9,834 nt of DNA from CAZZCP01 sp964653235 (GTDB lineage Bacteria; Bdellovibrionota; Bdellovibrionia; Bdellovibrionales; UBA840): positions 1 through 9,834 of the forward strand of contig CAZZCP010000081.1 in the NCBI GenBank assembly GCA_964653235.1, in the 5' to 3' direction. Made by a program: the position numbers and the translations under genes. Shown in pieces: positions 1-6,135 of this stretch (the first letter of the stretch is position 1; each line of letters opens with the position of its first letter). The notes under the pieces were generated by a model that saw only the letters and a list, made by a program, of their open reading frames with translations, had not been told where the DNA came from and searched no databases.

Positions 1-311
1 AGCCCTGTCTTTTTTTTAAAATCATTATACGCGTTTATTTTATCAAATCGACCTTGATAAAAATATTTTATTTTTAAGCCTTTTACTCTTTGTTGTATGT
101 CTTCTGACTGAGAGGCCGTAATCACACCAAGTGTAATATTTTTTTCACTGAGTTTAATAAGACCATACCCATCTCGCAAAGAATAAACTCTTTGCCATTT
201 TCCGCGTCCGACATACCAGACCTTGGCATCTGTCATGATGCCATCACAATCAAGAAGAAAAGCTTTGATCGGTTTTATTTTTTTTCTAACAGGGCTTGAA
301 AGCTTTTTCAC
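1..311 (-). CDS. kdsC: 3-deoxy-D-manno-octulosonate 8-phosphate phosphatase (KdsC-type HAD), partial, cut at window edge
   Basis: About 103 N-terminal codons are present; the rest lies beyond base 1. The product is a HAD-superfamily phosphatase of the KdsC type, which removes phosphate from Kdo-8-P in the cytoplasm during synthesis of the lipopolysaccharide inner core. HAD motif I is visible as LLDCDGIMTD (nucleophile Asp21, acid/base Asp23). The KdsC signature SLRDGYG is at residues 44-50 and motif II reads ITAS (Thr65), where many KdsC proteins have ITGR. A YQGRFDK segment matches the QG-x-x-(D/N)K element of the family. The start is GTG at 311, chosen because GGAG lies 5 bases upstream and no ATG fits. 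Only 18 bases separate it from the msrA stop, so it is probably the last visible member of the msrB-msrA-kdsC operon. Family membership is confident; the C-terminal motifs cannot be seen. Confidence 0.85.
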   Translation of the reverse strand, partial: MKKLSSPVRKKIKPIKAFLLDCDGIMTDAKVWYVGRGKWQRVYSLRDGYGLIKLSEKNITLGVITASQSEDIQQRVKGLKIKYFYQGRFDKINAYNDFKKKTG

Positions 312-329
312 TAGAACTCCAAGTTGAGA

Positions 330-832
330 TCAAAAGTCGGTCTCAAAAACAAAAAACATAATATGATATCCTGAATGGCCATTTTTTACAAAGTATTTTT
401 GATGGTATTCTTCAGCTCTGTAAAATGGAGCCGCTGGCACAACTTGAGTGACTATCGGCTTGGAAAAAGTGAGCTTTAAGTTATGCTCACGAATACTTTC
501 TAAAGCGATATTTTTTTGATTTTCATCAAAATAAAAAATCGCCGATCGATATTGGCTGCCCACATCAGGGCCCTGTCGATTAAGCGTGGTAGGGTTATGC
601 AGGCGCCAAAAATAATCAAGTAGAGCTTTAAAACTCAATTTCGATTCATCAAAAGTGACAAGTACGGCTTCTGCATGACCTGTGGACCCCGAACATACGG
701 CGCGATAATCGGGATTTTCAGTATGACCACCGGTATAGCCACATTCGGTTTCAATGACTCCTTCAATTTGGTCGAGAATATCTTGAACACCCCAAAAACA
801 CCCCGCTGCAAAACAGGCCTTTTTAGACTCAT
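330..832 (-). pseudogene. msrA: Peptide methionine-(S)-S-oxide reductase MsrA, frameshifted near the start
   Basis: MsrA reduces the S-epimer of methionine sulfoxide in proteins. One continuous frame from about 829 down to 330 carries the whole enzyme: the catalytic motif GCFWG, GYTGGHTENPDYRAVCSG, TGHAEAV, and FWRLHNPTTLNRQGPDVGSQ. This frame has no ATG, GTG or TTG after the upstream stop. The only plausible start, ATG at 832-830, overlaps the msrB stop as ATGA but is in a different frame. Adding one A to the five-A run at 820-824 gives MSLKKACFAAGCFWG and joins start and body perfectly, for a protein of about 167 residues, near normal length. So either one A is missing through sequence error or the gene is freshly inactivated. 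Translated as it stands, the ATG frame gives a meaningless 65-residue peptide. Identity is certain; whether it is functional is open. Confidence 0.88.
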
Positions 833-1311
833 GATTTTATATCCTCTCTAAACAGATAAAGATATTCAGCATAGCCTTCTTTTTCTAAATCTTCTTTAGC
901 AATAAAGCGTAATGCTGACGAATTAATGCAATATCTTTTACCTGTAGGCTCTGGCCCATCGTCAAAAAGATGTCCTAAATGACAATCGGCTATACTCGAT
1001 CGAACCTCAGTTCTCTTCATAAAGAGCTTGTAGTCTTCTTTTTCAACCATTGATTTCTCTTGCAGTGGCTTATAAAAACTAGGCCATCCACTGCCTGAGT
1101 CGTATTTGTTAGTGGATGAAAATAACGGCTCTCCGCTCACGATATCGACATAAATGCCGTCTTTTTTGTTATCCCAGTAAGCGTTTTGAAATGGCTTTTC
1201 AGTGGCATCTTTTTGAGTCACTAAATATTGTTCTGGCGTCAGTTTGTTTTTCAACTCATCATCGCTTGGGCGTTGATACTTATCAGTGGCTTCTGATTTT
1301 GTGTTTTTCAT
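829..1311 (-). CDS. msrB: Peptide methionine-(R)-S-oxide reductase MsrB
   Basis: A 160-residue cytoplasmic MsrB (SelR fold), which reduces the R-epimer of methionine sulfoxide. Visible motifs are GEPLFSS, KYDSGSGWPSF, ADCHLGHLFDDGPEPTGKRYC and INSSALRF, with the catalytic Cys at residue 128 in RYCINS. The two CxxC zinc sites of the E. coli type are absent, so this is the zinc-free form. There are only two cysteines: the usual DSGCGWPSF cysteine is Ser74, and the other Cys is residue 110, just before HLGH, making it the only candidate resolving cysteine. The frame stays open 20 codons further upstream, but ATG at 1311 is preferred because AAGGAG lies 7 bases before it and MsrB homology begins shortly after. 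Its stop overlaps the msrA start (ATGA), implying translational coupling. Confidence 0.93.
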   Translation of the reverse strand: MKNTKSEATDKYQRPSDDELKNKLTPEQYLVTQKDATEKPFQNAYWDNKKDGIYVDIVSGEPLFSSTNKYDSGSGWPSFYKPLQEKSMVEKEDYKLFMKRTEVRSSIADCHLGHLFDDGPEPTGKRYCINSSALRFIAKEDLEKEGYAEYLYLFREDIKS

Positions 1312-1478
1312 ATCTAAACTCCTTGAATGAACTTCTTGAATTTTGCGAAGTAAGTGCCGCACTAAGCACAAATATTACAAGTTAATAGTCAATTTAAATC
1401 GAAGCTAATATATCAGCAGGCTCAGGGCGAAACAACTTGATGAAAAATTTAAAAATCGATTTTTATTCTTCTAAGACT

Positions 1479-2038
1479 TCATTTTTTGGAGTCTTGAATT
1501 GAGGCTGGTTGACGCGCCATATTAACTGAGGATCTTTTCTGATCCGATTCAGCCATTTCGAGCATTGAACGAGTTGATACTTTGTCTGACCCCGGCCTTG
1601 AAGCAAGAGAAATCACTCGAACATCACTGCTCTTAGTTTTTGCAAGCGACTCAAGGGCTTCTTTTTCAGTCTTAAAACGTTCAGCGCAAACTTTATAAAT
1701 AATTTTATGATCGATAAAATTAGGGTAATAAAACGCATCAAGGCCTTGAGCACGCAAATCGCGAGTCATTTGAATGGCCCTCAGTTCGTCTTCTGAAGCT
1801 GCAATTGCCAAGAAAAAGGATAAACAATAGCTTGATCTGGATCTAACCCCATTTGGTGTAGAGCCTCATGTCTTGTTTGAGCATCAAGAATATCTTGGGC
1901 CAGGGTTTGATGTCCTTTTTTTTGACCCTGAATCTCTTCAGCAAGAGCTCGATTTAAAAAAAAGGCAAACATAAAACAAAATAGATAAAAATAAATAACT
2001 TTTCTCAGTTGGTAAAAAAATTGAACAGATTTGCACAT
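1479..2038 (-). pseudogene. Exported SPOR-like domain protein, interrupted by a one-base frameshift
   Basis: Two overlapping frames together make one protein of about 187 residues. The first part (start ATG 2038) has a signal peptide: a basic n-region, a long hydrophobic stretch and a cleavage-like NRALA-EE. A Gln/His-rich stretch ending DPDQAIVYPF follows. The second part reads FLAIAASEDELRAIQMTRDL, RAQGLDAFYYP, IIYKVCAERFKTEKEALESL, which resembles a SPOR fold (peptidoglycan-binding, often in cell-division or envelope proteins). The frames join if the five-T run in CCTTTTTCTTGG (minus strand, near 1815) had six T's. The length, 3n+2, agrees with one missing base. No ribosome binding site precedes ATG 2038, and the start overlaps the transposase-relic stop as TAATG, so the original upstream region was probably lost. 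The SPOR assignment rests on pattern only; the frameshift itself is clear. Confidence 0.6.
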
Positions 2039-2477
2039 TATTTTGATTCTAAACAAATATTTAAATAAATAATAGTCGCTCTCAAGTAGAGCACTGCAAA
2101 TCTTGTCATTTGTTTTCCTTTGGCTGTCGCTAAATGACCCAAACCTAAGGTTTTCTTATGTTTTGAAAAGTCCAGTGAACTCGTATCTTGAACCACGATG
2201 ACCCTCTTGTGCTTTTTGATACGACTTTCTGTGCTCAAAATATGAGGAGACAATATCTTTTCTCCACTGAGTTTCTCGTTGTCGAAAAATCGATAAGCAG
2301 CTTTGGCGGCAGCCCAANNNNNNNNNNATCCGTCGATGCGTGGTTAATCGGTAAAGATGGTTGAGTGGCTAACTCTTGTGATAAAATTTGGAAACGTTTA
2401 TTCAATCGGATGTCTGAAAAATCAGCACCTTCTAGCTCTTCCGTGATCCAAGAGCCATCATCATTTGATGACTTCAT
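2038..2477 (-). mobile_element. IS4-family (Tn5/IS50-like) transposase, N-terminal relic with internal sequence gap
   Basis: The first part reads WITEELEGADFSDIRLNKRF, like the Tn5-type N-terminal DNA-binding domain (W-x-x-x-E-x-x-x-A-D-x-x-D-x-R-x-x-x-R). After the N run, in another frame, comes WAAAKAAYRFFDNEKLSGEK, then VIVVQDTSSLDFSKHKKTLG, which contains the first Asp of the DDE triad. Recognisable similarity stops near 2113. The catalytic core with the second Asp and the Glu is missing, so this is a dead fragment of roughly a quarter of a normal transposase. The frame then runs to a TAA at 2040-2038. The start ATG at 2477 has GAGGAG 6 bases upstream, so the 5' end of the gene is original. 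No terminal inverted repeats were found. Confidence 0.82.
2318..2327. other. Assembly gap (10 N)
   Basis: Ten N bases inside the transposase relic. The frame changes across it. If the codons on both sides are joined directly, with the N's and one neighbouring T removed, the protein reads ...ASTD-WAAAKAAYRFFDN, which matches the spacing normal for this family. The ten N's are therefore probably a placeholder for a gap of about zero, as expected where a multi-copy IS broke the assembly. Confidence 0.9.
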
Positions 2478-2520
2478 CTATAACTCCTCAATATTTGATT
2501 TGAGAAGTCATTCTAGAACA

Positions 2521-2552
2521 GAAAAAGAAAACCCACATCTAAAGATGTGGGT
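2521..2552 (-). terminator. Rho-independent terminator of the cold-shock gene
   Basis: A perfect 10-bp stem (ACCCACATCT / AGATGTGGGT) with a 2-base central spacer lies at 2531-2552. On the minus strand it is followed directly by TTTCTTTTTC (2530-2521). It lies about 58 bases after the cold-shock stop codon and before the transposase start. There is no T-tract on the plus-strand side, so termination is one-directional. Confidence 0.8.
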
Positions 2553-2610
2553 AATAGTAAGCCTAAATAGGTGGCTTTAATCAACTCAATTAAATAAGTC
2601 TAAACAGAGA

Positions 2611-2805
2611 TTAGTGAGTCAATTGAACTTGGACGGCACAAGGGCCTCTTTTGCCGCTGCCAATATCAAATTTAACTTTATCACCATCTCTAGGTTCTTG
2701 ACCTAAAATTTCTGAGATATGAAAGAATAGATCTTCACCACTGTCTGGTGTGATAAATCCAAAACCCTTACTCACATTAAAAAATTTAACTGTACCTGTG
2801 TTCAT
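2611..2805 (-). CDS. csp: Cold-shock domain protein (CspA family)
   Basis: A 64-residue single cold-shock domain, the usual length for bacterial Csp proteins. These bind single-stranded RNA and DNA in the cytoplasm and act as RNA chaperones. The RNA-binding motifs are intact: RNP1 as KGFGFI (residues 13-18) and RNP2 as DLFFHIS (25-31), with the preceding TGTVKFFN strand. The start ATG at 2805 has GAGG about 8 bases upstream. The gene is monocistronic: a 5' leader with a hairpin lies upstream and a strong terminator at 2552-2521 follows. Sequence alone does not show whether it is cold-induced or constitutive. Confidence 0.95.
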   Translation of the reverse strand: MNTGTVKFFNVSKGFGFITPDSGEDLFFHISEILGQEPRDGDKVKFDIGSGKRGPCAVQVQLTH

Positions 2806-2835
2806 ATATTACCTCTTTGAGTACTGTTGTTTGTT

Positions 2836-2860
2836 TCTCATTTACCCTATGTAAATGAGA
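2836..2860 (-). promoter_or_regulatory. Hairpin in the 5' leader of the cold-shock gene
   Basis: A perfect 10-bp inverted repeat (TCTCATTTAC, 5-base loop, GTAAATGAGA) ends 30 bases before the cold-shock ATG. It has no following T-tract on either strand, so it is not a terminator. Structured leaders are known to control csp mRNA stability and translation in other bacteria; that role here is inference. Confidence 0.45.
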
Positions 2861-2940
2861 TAAATTAAAATACTTATTATTATTAGTTTCACTCTTAAAA
2901 GAATGATTAGAATTCACTTTGATTTGATCATAAAAATTCA

Positions 2941-3249
2941 TTAGATAAAAATTCTTGTTTGGTGCCAATTGCGGAGTTCGATATCACTTAGTTTTTTTAA
3001 AGAAGATATCACATCTAAAATATTATTTTCGATGCACTCGATTTTAAAGTTGAGTTGAAGTGATTTTATATAGAGCTCTACATAAAAACTTTTGTCTTTC
3101 TCGTCGATCTGTAAATTCACCGAGCTGCCCTGGGGAATTTTAGTCTGTATATTTGATAGAAAACTACCTAGCATATCTCGTTTCTCTGGTGTGATTGCCA
3201 GTGATTCAATATTGCTAAAACAAAATGGTAAAAAAATAAACTCTCCCAT
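2941..3249 (-). CDS. Small hypothetical protein, possibly HPF/RaiA-like
   Basis: A 102-residue soluble protein without a signal peptide or membrane segment. The order FSNIES, a helix with acidic and basic residues, SSVNLQI, SFYVELYIKS, LNFKIEC, then a C-terminal helix ending ELRNWHQTR resembles the beta-alpha-beta-beta-beta-alpha layout of the ribosome hibernation factor HPF/RaiA family. The resemblance is in pattern only and few signature residues are shared. If correct, it would bind the 30S subunit in resting cells. No ribosome binding site precedes ATG 3249. The frame remains open for about 28 further codons upstream but holds no ATG, GTG or TTG, so the start is the weakest part of this call. 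Its neighbour downstream is the cold-shock gene, a fitting stress context but separately transcribed. Confidence 0.5.
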   Translation of the reverse strand: MGEFIFLPFCFSNIESLAITPEKRDMLGSFLSNIQTKIPQGSSVNLQIDEKDKSFYVELYIKSLQLNFKIECIENNILDVISSLKKLSDIELRNWHQTRIFI

Positions 3250-3405
3250 ATAAAAATTTTGGTGATCTGAATTAATACAAGGAGAACTTTTGAGCGGCTC
3301 GCTCTTGGATAACTTAGATTCTTTAATAATACGCTATAATTTCTAAAAATCAAATAAAAAATTCATTTCAGGTCAAATCGATTACCGCTGATTTAGCATG
3401 ATCTA

Positions 3406-3924
3406 TTATAGAAAAATCAGTAGATGGCATGCAATTAGTATGAATAGATTGTTAAAAAAGCTTTTATTCGAAAATATAACGCGTAGAGCGAACATCGGGT
3501 CTCCATGACCCCTTGGTCCATAAATAAAAATAGCAATTATAAGACTCAAAACCAATGTGGCCATGCTCATTAAAAATATGGCCTTACTTCTTTTCCATTG
3601 CCAAAAGATGCCAACACTGGCCACTAACAATCCAAGAGAAGCAAAGAGCTGAAGTGCGACATGCAGTATGAGTGAATCAAATTGCGCGATAAAAGAGGCC
3701 CATCCAGTTATCAAAAAATAGGCCCAAGCCACAAGCCAACAAATGCCAAAAGCACCAGTGGACACACCCACCGCAAATTTCTCAACGGTGTAGGTTCTTC
3801 TTCCCGCATGAACAGGCTCTCTTTCAGCACCCTTATGAAAAGGGGTACCACCTATAAGTAGAAAAATGAAATTTGCCCCAATCACTAAAGTCATAAATAT
3901 AAACAAACCAATTAAAAAATACAC
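3406..3924 (-). CDS. Integral membrane protein of unknown function
   Basis: A 172-residue hydrophobic protein that I do not recognise. Predicted membrane segments lie at about residues 2-24, 52-73, 83-108 and 114-135, with a possible fifth at 156-172. The loop after segment 1 is polar and basic (HKGAEREPVHAGRRTYTVEK) and the loop after segment 4 reads YGPRGHGDP. The start is GTG at 3924, chosen because GAAGAGG lies 7 bases upstream. Only 57 bases separate it from the stop of the DsrE-like gene and no terminator is visible between them, so the two are probably co-transcribed. That raises a role linked to sulfur or thiol chemistry at the inner membrane, but nothing in the protein itself supports a specific function. 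Confidence 0.7.
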   Translation of the reverse strand: MYFLIGLFIFMTLVIGANFIFLLIGGTPFHKGAEREPVHAGRRTYTVEKFAVGVSTGAFGICWLVAWAYFLITGWASFIAQFDSLILHVALQLFASLGLLVASVGIFWQWKRSKAIFLMSMATLVLSLIIAIFIYGPRGHGDPMFALRVIFSNKSFFNNLFILIACHLLIFL

Positions 3925-3981
3925 AAAATAACCTCTTCGCTTTCAGATTGGGGTTAAATCCTAAGACGATCCCAAATATTT

Positions 3982-4461
3982 TTAATAACCTAAGGTTTTA
4001 TCAGCATCCAACAAGGCACTACTTATTTCGTCTTCATTAGTGAGCTTTGCCCCTGGCCTGAGCTCTTTGGCTGTCATGCCCACATTTTTGGCGCACATCG
4101 GACAAACCAAAATAGTTCCTCCACTTTTAACGAAACTATCGTACAAATGCTGCGCCGAATGGCCACCTTCCATTCCCCATTTGAGGTCGATGGGCTGTCT
4201 TTTATCTGCAATACGAACACCTTCCAGATTTAAAAATAGAGTCACTTTTGATCCTCTTTTGACTAGGTTTTCTGCGATTTTAAAAGTCATTAAAACTGCA
4301 TGCAAATCGTCCGTTCCATGATCGAGCTTCATAAAAACTTTCTGAGCGGCTGGTTTGACCGAGGATTCAGCGGCAAAACCTAGGCTTCCAAAGCTCACTA
4401 GGCATGCGACAAGTAAACCCCCTACAAAAAAATTCGCGATTATATTATTTAACTTTTTCAT
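3982..4461 (-). CDS. Exported DsrE/DsrF-like family protein
   Basis: A 159-residue protein with a signal peptide (MKKLNN, hydrophobic to residue 29, cleavage near GFA-AE). An LVAC at residues 17-20 could be read as a lipobox, but the hydrophobic stretch continues well past it, so ordinary export is more likely. The mature part has the DsrE-like alpha/beta layout: FMKLDHGTDD, a helix, KVTLFLNLEGVRI, then GGTILVCPMCAKNVGM and a final ELRPGAKL. The CPMC motif (Cys120, Cys123) sits where this family carries its active or sulfur-carrying cysteine. Family members handle sulfur relay or thiol chemistry; the substrate here is unknown. The start ATG at 4461 is preceded by GGAG at 6 bases. The region directly upstream is occupied by a gene remnant on the other strand, so its promoter may be recent. 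Confidence 0.82.
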   Translation of the reverse strand: MKKLNNIIANFFVGGLLVACLVSFGSLGFAAESSVKPAAQKVFMKLDHGTDDLHAVLMTFKIAENLVKRGSKVTLFLNLEGVRIADKRQPIDLKWGMEGGHSAQHLYDSFVKSGGTILVCPMCAKNVGMTAKELRPGAKLTNEDEISSALLDADKTLGY

Positions 4462-4469
4462 ATTTTCTC

Positions 4470-4870
4470 CGAAAAAGGCTAAGCTGAAGAAAGAAACACT
4501 AGAGGATTACACAAAAGCGTTTAGTACAATTCGTTTCGATGATTTTTTTCAATACAATGAAAATAAAGTAGAAAAATTAAATTTTGATACAAATATTCAA
4601 CTAGAGCTCGAGAATCAACTTATCTATGATTTACAGCTAGCAAAAGAAAAAGAAGATCATTTTCTTAAAGTCTCTGCTCGAGTACTTGAGCCAAAGTCTG
4701 AATTTGTTATCAATCAAAATGATGGCGAAGAAGAGCTTAAGAAAATTCAAAATATTGTAGAAGCACAAGCTACCGCTCAAAGAGTCAATCGACTCAAGTC
4801 TAGCTGGATTTATAAAATCAATAAAGATACTTACGAAAAAATTGTGAAGGATAAAAAGTTTTTTCTCTAA
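4470..4870 (+). pseudogene. C-terminal remnant of a DUF4340-like gene, start lost
   Basis: About 133 codons of coding-like sequence run from near 4472 to a TAA at 4870: LEDYTKAFSTIRFDDFF, charged helices with KEKEDHFLKVSARVLEP, and a closing SSWIYKINKDTYEKIVKD. The last segment resembles the end of DUF4340 proteins, which finish with a tryptophan-aromatic-x-I/V strand and a short helix and are often envelope or gliding-associated. There is no start codon inside this stretch. The frame can be extended left to an ATG at 4355, but that part is only antisense of the DsrE-like gene. The junction therefore lies at about 4470, beside the DsrE ribosome binding site, and marks a deletion or insertion that removed the 5' part. 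The family label is tentative; the beheaded state is clear. Confidence 0.55.
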
Positions 4871-4879
4871 AGTACTACT

Positions 4880-4899
4880 TGCCCAGCATTCGCTGGGCA
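4880..4899 (+). terminator. Hairpin after the truncated gene, possible terminator
   Basis: A perfect 8-bp stem (TGCCCAGC / GCTGGGCA) with a 4-base loop begins 9 bases after the stop of the remnant gene. The GC-rich stem stands out in this AT-rich sequence. No uridine run follows on either strand, so it may be a weak or Rho-assisted terminator or an mRNA-stabilising hairpin left over from the lost gene. Confidence 0.4.
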
Positions 4900-5002
4900 T
4901 CAGCTGTTATGTACACTTTCAAACAACTACACCCTACCAACTTTTTTCTAATACAAGCGAAATGTGACAAAAGGCCTAAAAACGGCTCTAGCTACAGTTG
5001 AG

Positions 5003-5026
5003 AAAAAAGACACCTAAGAGGTTTCT
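5003..5026 (-). terminator. Probable terminator of the patatin gene
   Basis: On the minus strand AGAAACC, a 5-base loop and GGTGTCT form a 7-position stem with one mismatch, followed by TTTTT (5007-5003). It overlaps the patatin stop codon. The mismatch makes it modest in strength. Confidence 0.35.
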
Positions 5027-6135
5027 GAGTCTAAAAAAGCTTGAATTTTTTCTCTTTGATTGAGTGTGTCTTCATAGCCAATCTTTACCAGCTCTTTTGT
5101 GTATTCAGCTTCAAAAAGCATATAACTGGCAAGCTCACTCGACTCACTGGTATTGCCCAGCCCCCCAAGCAAAAATCGAATGCTTATAGGTAGGGAGCTT
5201 GAGAACTCTTTGGCCATGATTCCAAGATCTACAGAAGGATGTAAAAATAAAGTTTCTATTTTGCGATATGTATTTGAAATACTCCCTTGAGACCGATGAT
5301 CATCGACTACTTGATTGATTTTTAAAAGCCTTTCATGATCCATATTCACCAGATCAAAGAACAGGCTATTTAAAATCAAACCAAAAATACGACCAATCGT
5401 AGGCTCACCAAAATAGATTTGGCCTGTTCCCTTATCAGATCTATGACGAACTCCAATTACCAAAACCTTATTGCAACCCAAGGCTATACTTGGGCTAAAA
5501 ATTCCCGCGTTTCTTACAGATCCATCACCGTAAAAGTGATCCTGGATCTTAACGCTCGGAAAAAGAATCGGTATGGAAGCTGATGCGAAAACACGATCTA
5601 TACTCGTGGGCGAACTATAAATATGGCGTCGATTGTGAATTTTTGAGGGTAAATCCTGGAACGTGTCCACCCAAGTTACATTGGTTGAATTAGAGTAATT
5701 AAAGGCCGGAATCGCCAAACTCACTCGCTTTTCTTCATCAATAAGCTTACGAAGATTTTTTAGGTCTAAATGCTCAAAGAGAAGTCTTTTTAATGGAGAG
5801 CTATCCACGAGTGCAGAGGACTGGTTCTTTTTTTTAAAATTACCTGCGCTTAGATCCCTCAAAAATCCCAAGCCAATTTGTCCAAGCGAAAAAAGATCGG
5901 ATCGATAGATATCATCCGTACACAGATAAGACCACAAATGAGCTAAATCCTTAGCCGTTCCAGCAGCTTTGTGATAGCCAGCAGCCATATAACTCGCATT
6001 GATAGCCCCTGCAGAGACACCAGTTATAACTTTGACTTTCGAGTCGAGTTCAGGAAATGACTCATAAAGAGCTCTTAGGACTCCTGATTGATACGCCCCT
6101 CTTGCTCCACCACCTGTAAGTATGAGTCCAATCAT
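5014..6135 (-). CDS. Patatin-like phospholipase
   Basis: A 373-residue patatin-family lipid acyl hydrolase with a Ser-Asp dyad. The oxyanion-hole glycines are in TGGGARGAY (residues 7-15), the nucleophile is Ser41 in GVSAG, and the catalytic Asp is residue 204 in YGDGSV, where many homologues have DGG or DGA. FASASIPILFPSV (183-195) is the usual segment before it. The protein starts directly with the first beta strand (MIGLILTGGG) and has no signal peptide, so it acts in the cytoplasm or is delivered by another route. Residues beyond about 230 form a helical C-terminal extension without a recognised domain. The start ATG at 6135 has AGGA about 8 bases upstream. It is flanked by decayed sequence on both sides and appears to be a single-gene unit. 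The natural substrate (phospholipid, lysolipid or other ester) cannot be told from the sequence. Confidence 0.93.
   Translation of the reverse strand: MIGLILTGGGARGAYQSGVLRALYESFPELDSKVKVITGVSAGAINASYMAAGYHKAAGTAKDLAHLWSYLCTDDIYRSDLFSLGQIGLGFLRDLSAGNFKKKNQSSALVDSSPLKRLLFEHLDLKNLRKLIDEEKRVSLAIPAFNYSNSTNVTWVDTFQDLPSKIHNRRHIYSSPTSIDRVFASASIPILFPSVKIQDHFYGDGSVRNAGIFSPSIALGCNKVLVIGVRHRSDKGTGQIYFGEPTIGRIFGLILNSLFFDLVNMDHERLLKINQVVDDHRSQGSISNTYRKIETLFLHPSVDLGIMAKEFSSSLPISIRFLLGGLGNTSESSELASYMLFEAEYTKELVKIGYEDTLNQREKIQAFLDSETS

Noticed and set aside
820..832. Programmed -1 ribosomal frameshifting at A-AAA-AGG could produce full MsrA.
   Set aside because: The site is at codon 4-5, the A-site codon would re-pair poorly, no stimulatory structure is evident, and MsrA genes are not known to use frameshifting. 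A missing base is simpler.
1312..1371. A longer N-terminus for MsrB.
   Set aside because: The extra 20 residues do not match the family, and a good ribosome binding site fits ATG 1311.
1450..1500. Possible terminator after the SPOR-like gene (AAGACT/AGTCTT and AAAAATCGATTTTT).
   Set aside because: Both stems are AT-rich and weak, and neither has a well-placed T-tract.
2531..2552. The palindrome resembles the end hairpin of IS200/IS605 elements.
   Set aside because: The T-rich tail on the minus strand and the position after the cold-shock gene fit a terminator better, and no TnpA or TnpB sequence is nearby.
2786..2968. Short minus-strand frame in the cold-shock leader region.
   Set aside because: It covers the leader hairpin and the start of the cold-shock gene, has no ribosome binding site, and its composition reflects AT-rich non-coding DNA.
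4355..4470. An ATG at 4355 extends the DUF4340-like frame leftwards.
   Set aside because: These codons are antisense to the signal-peptide region of the DsrE-like gene and do not look like protein, so it is a chance extension.
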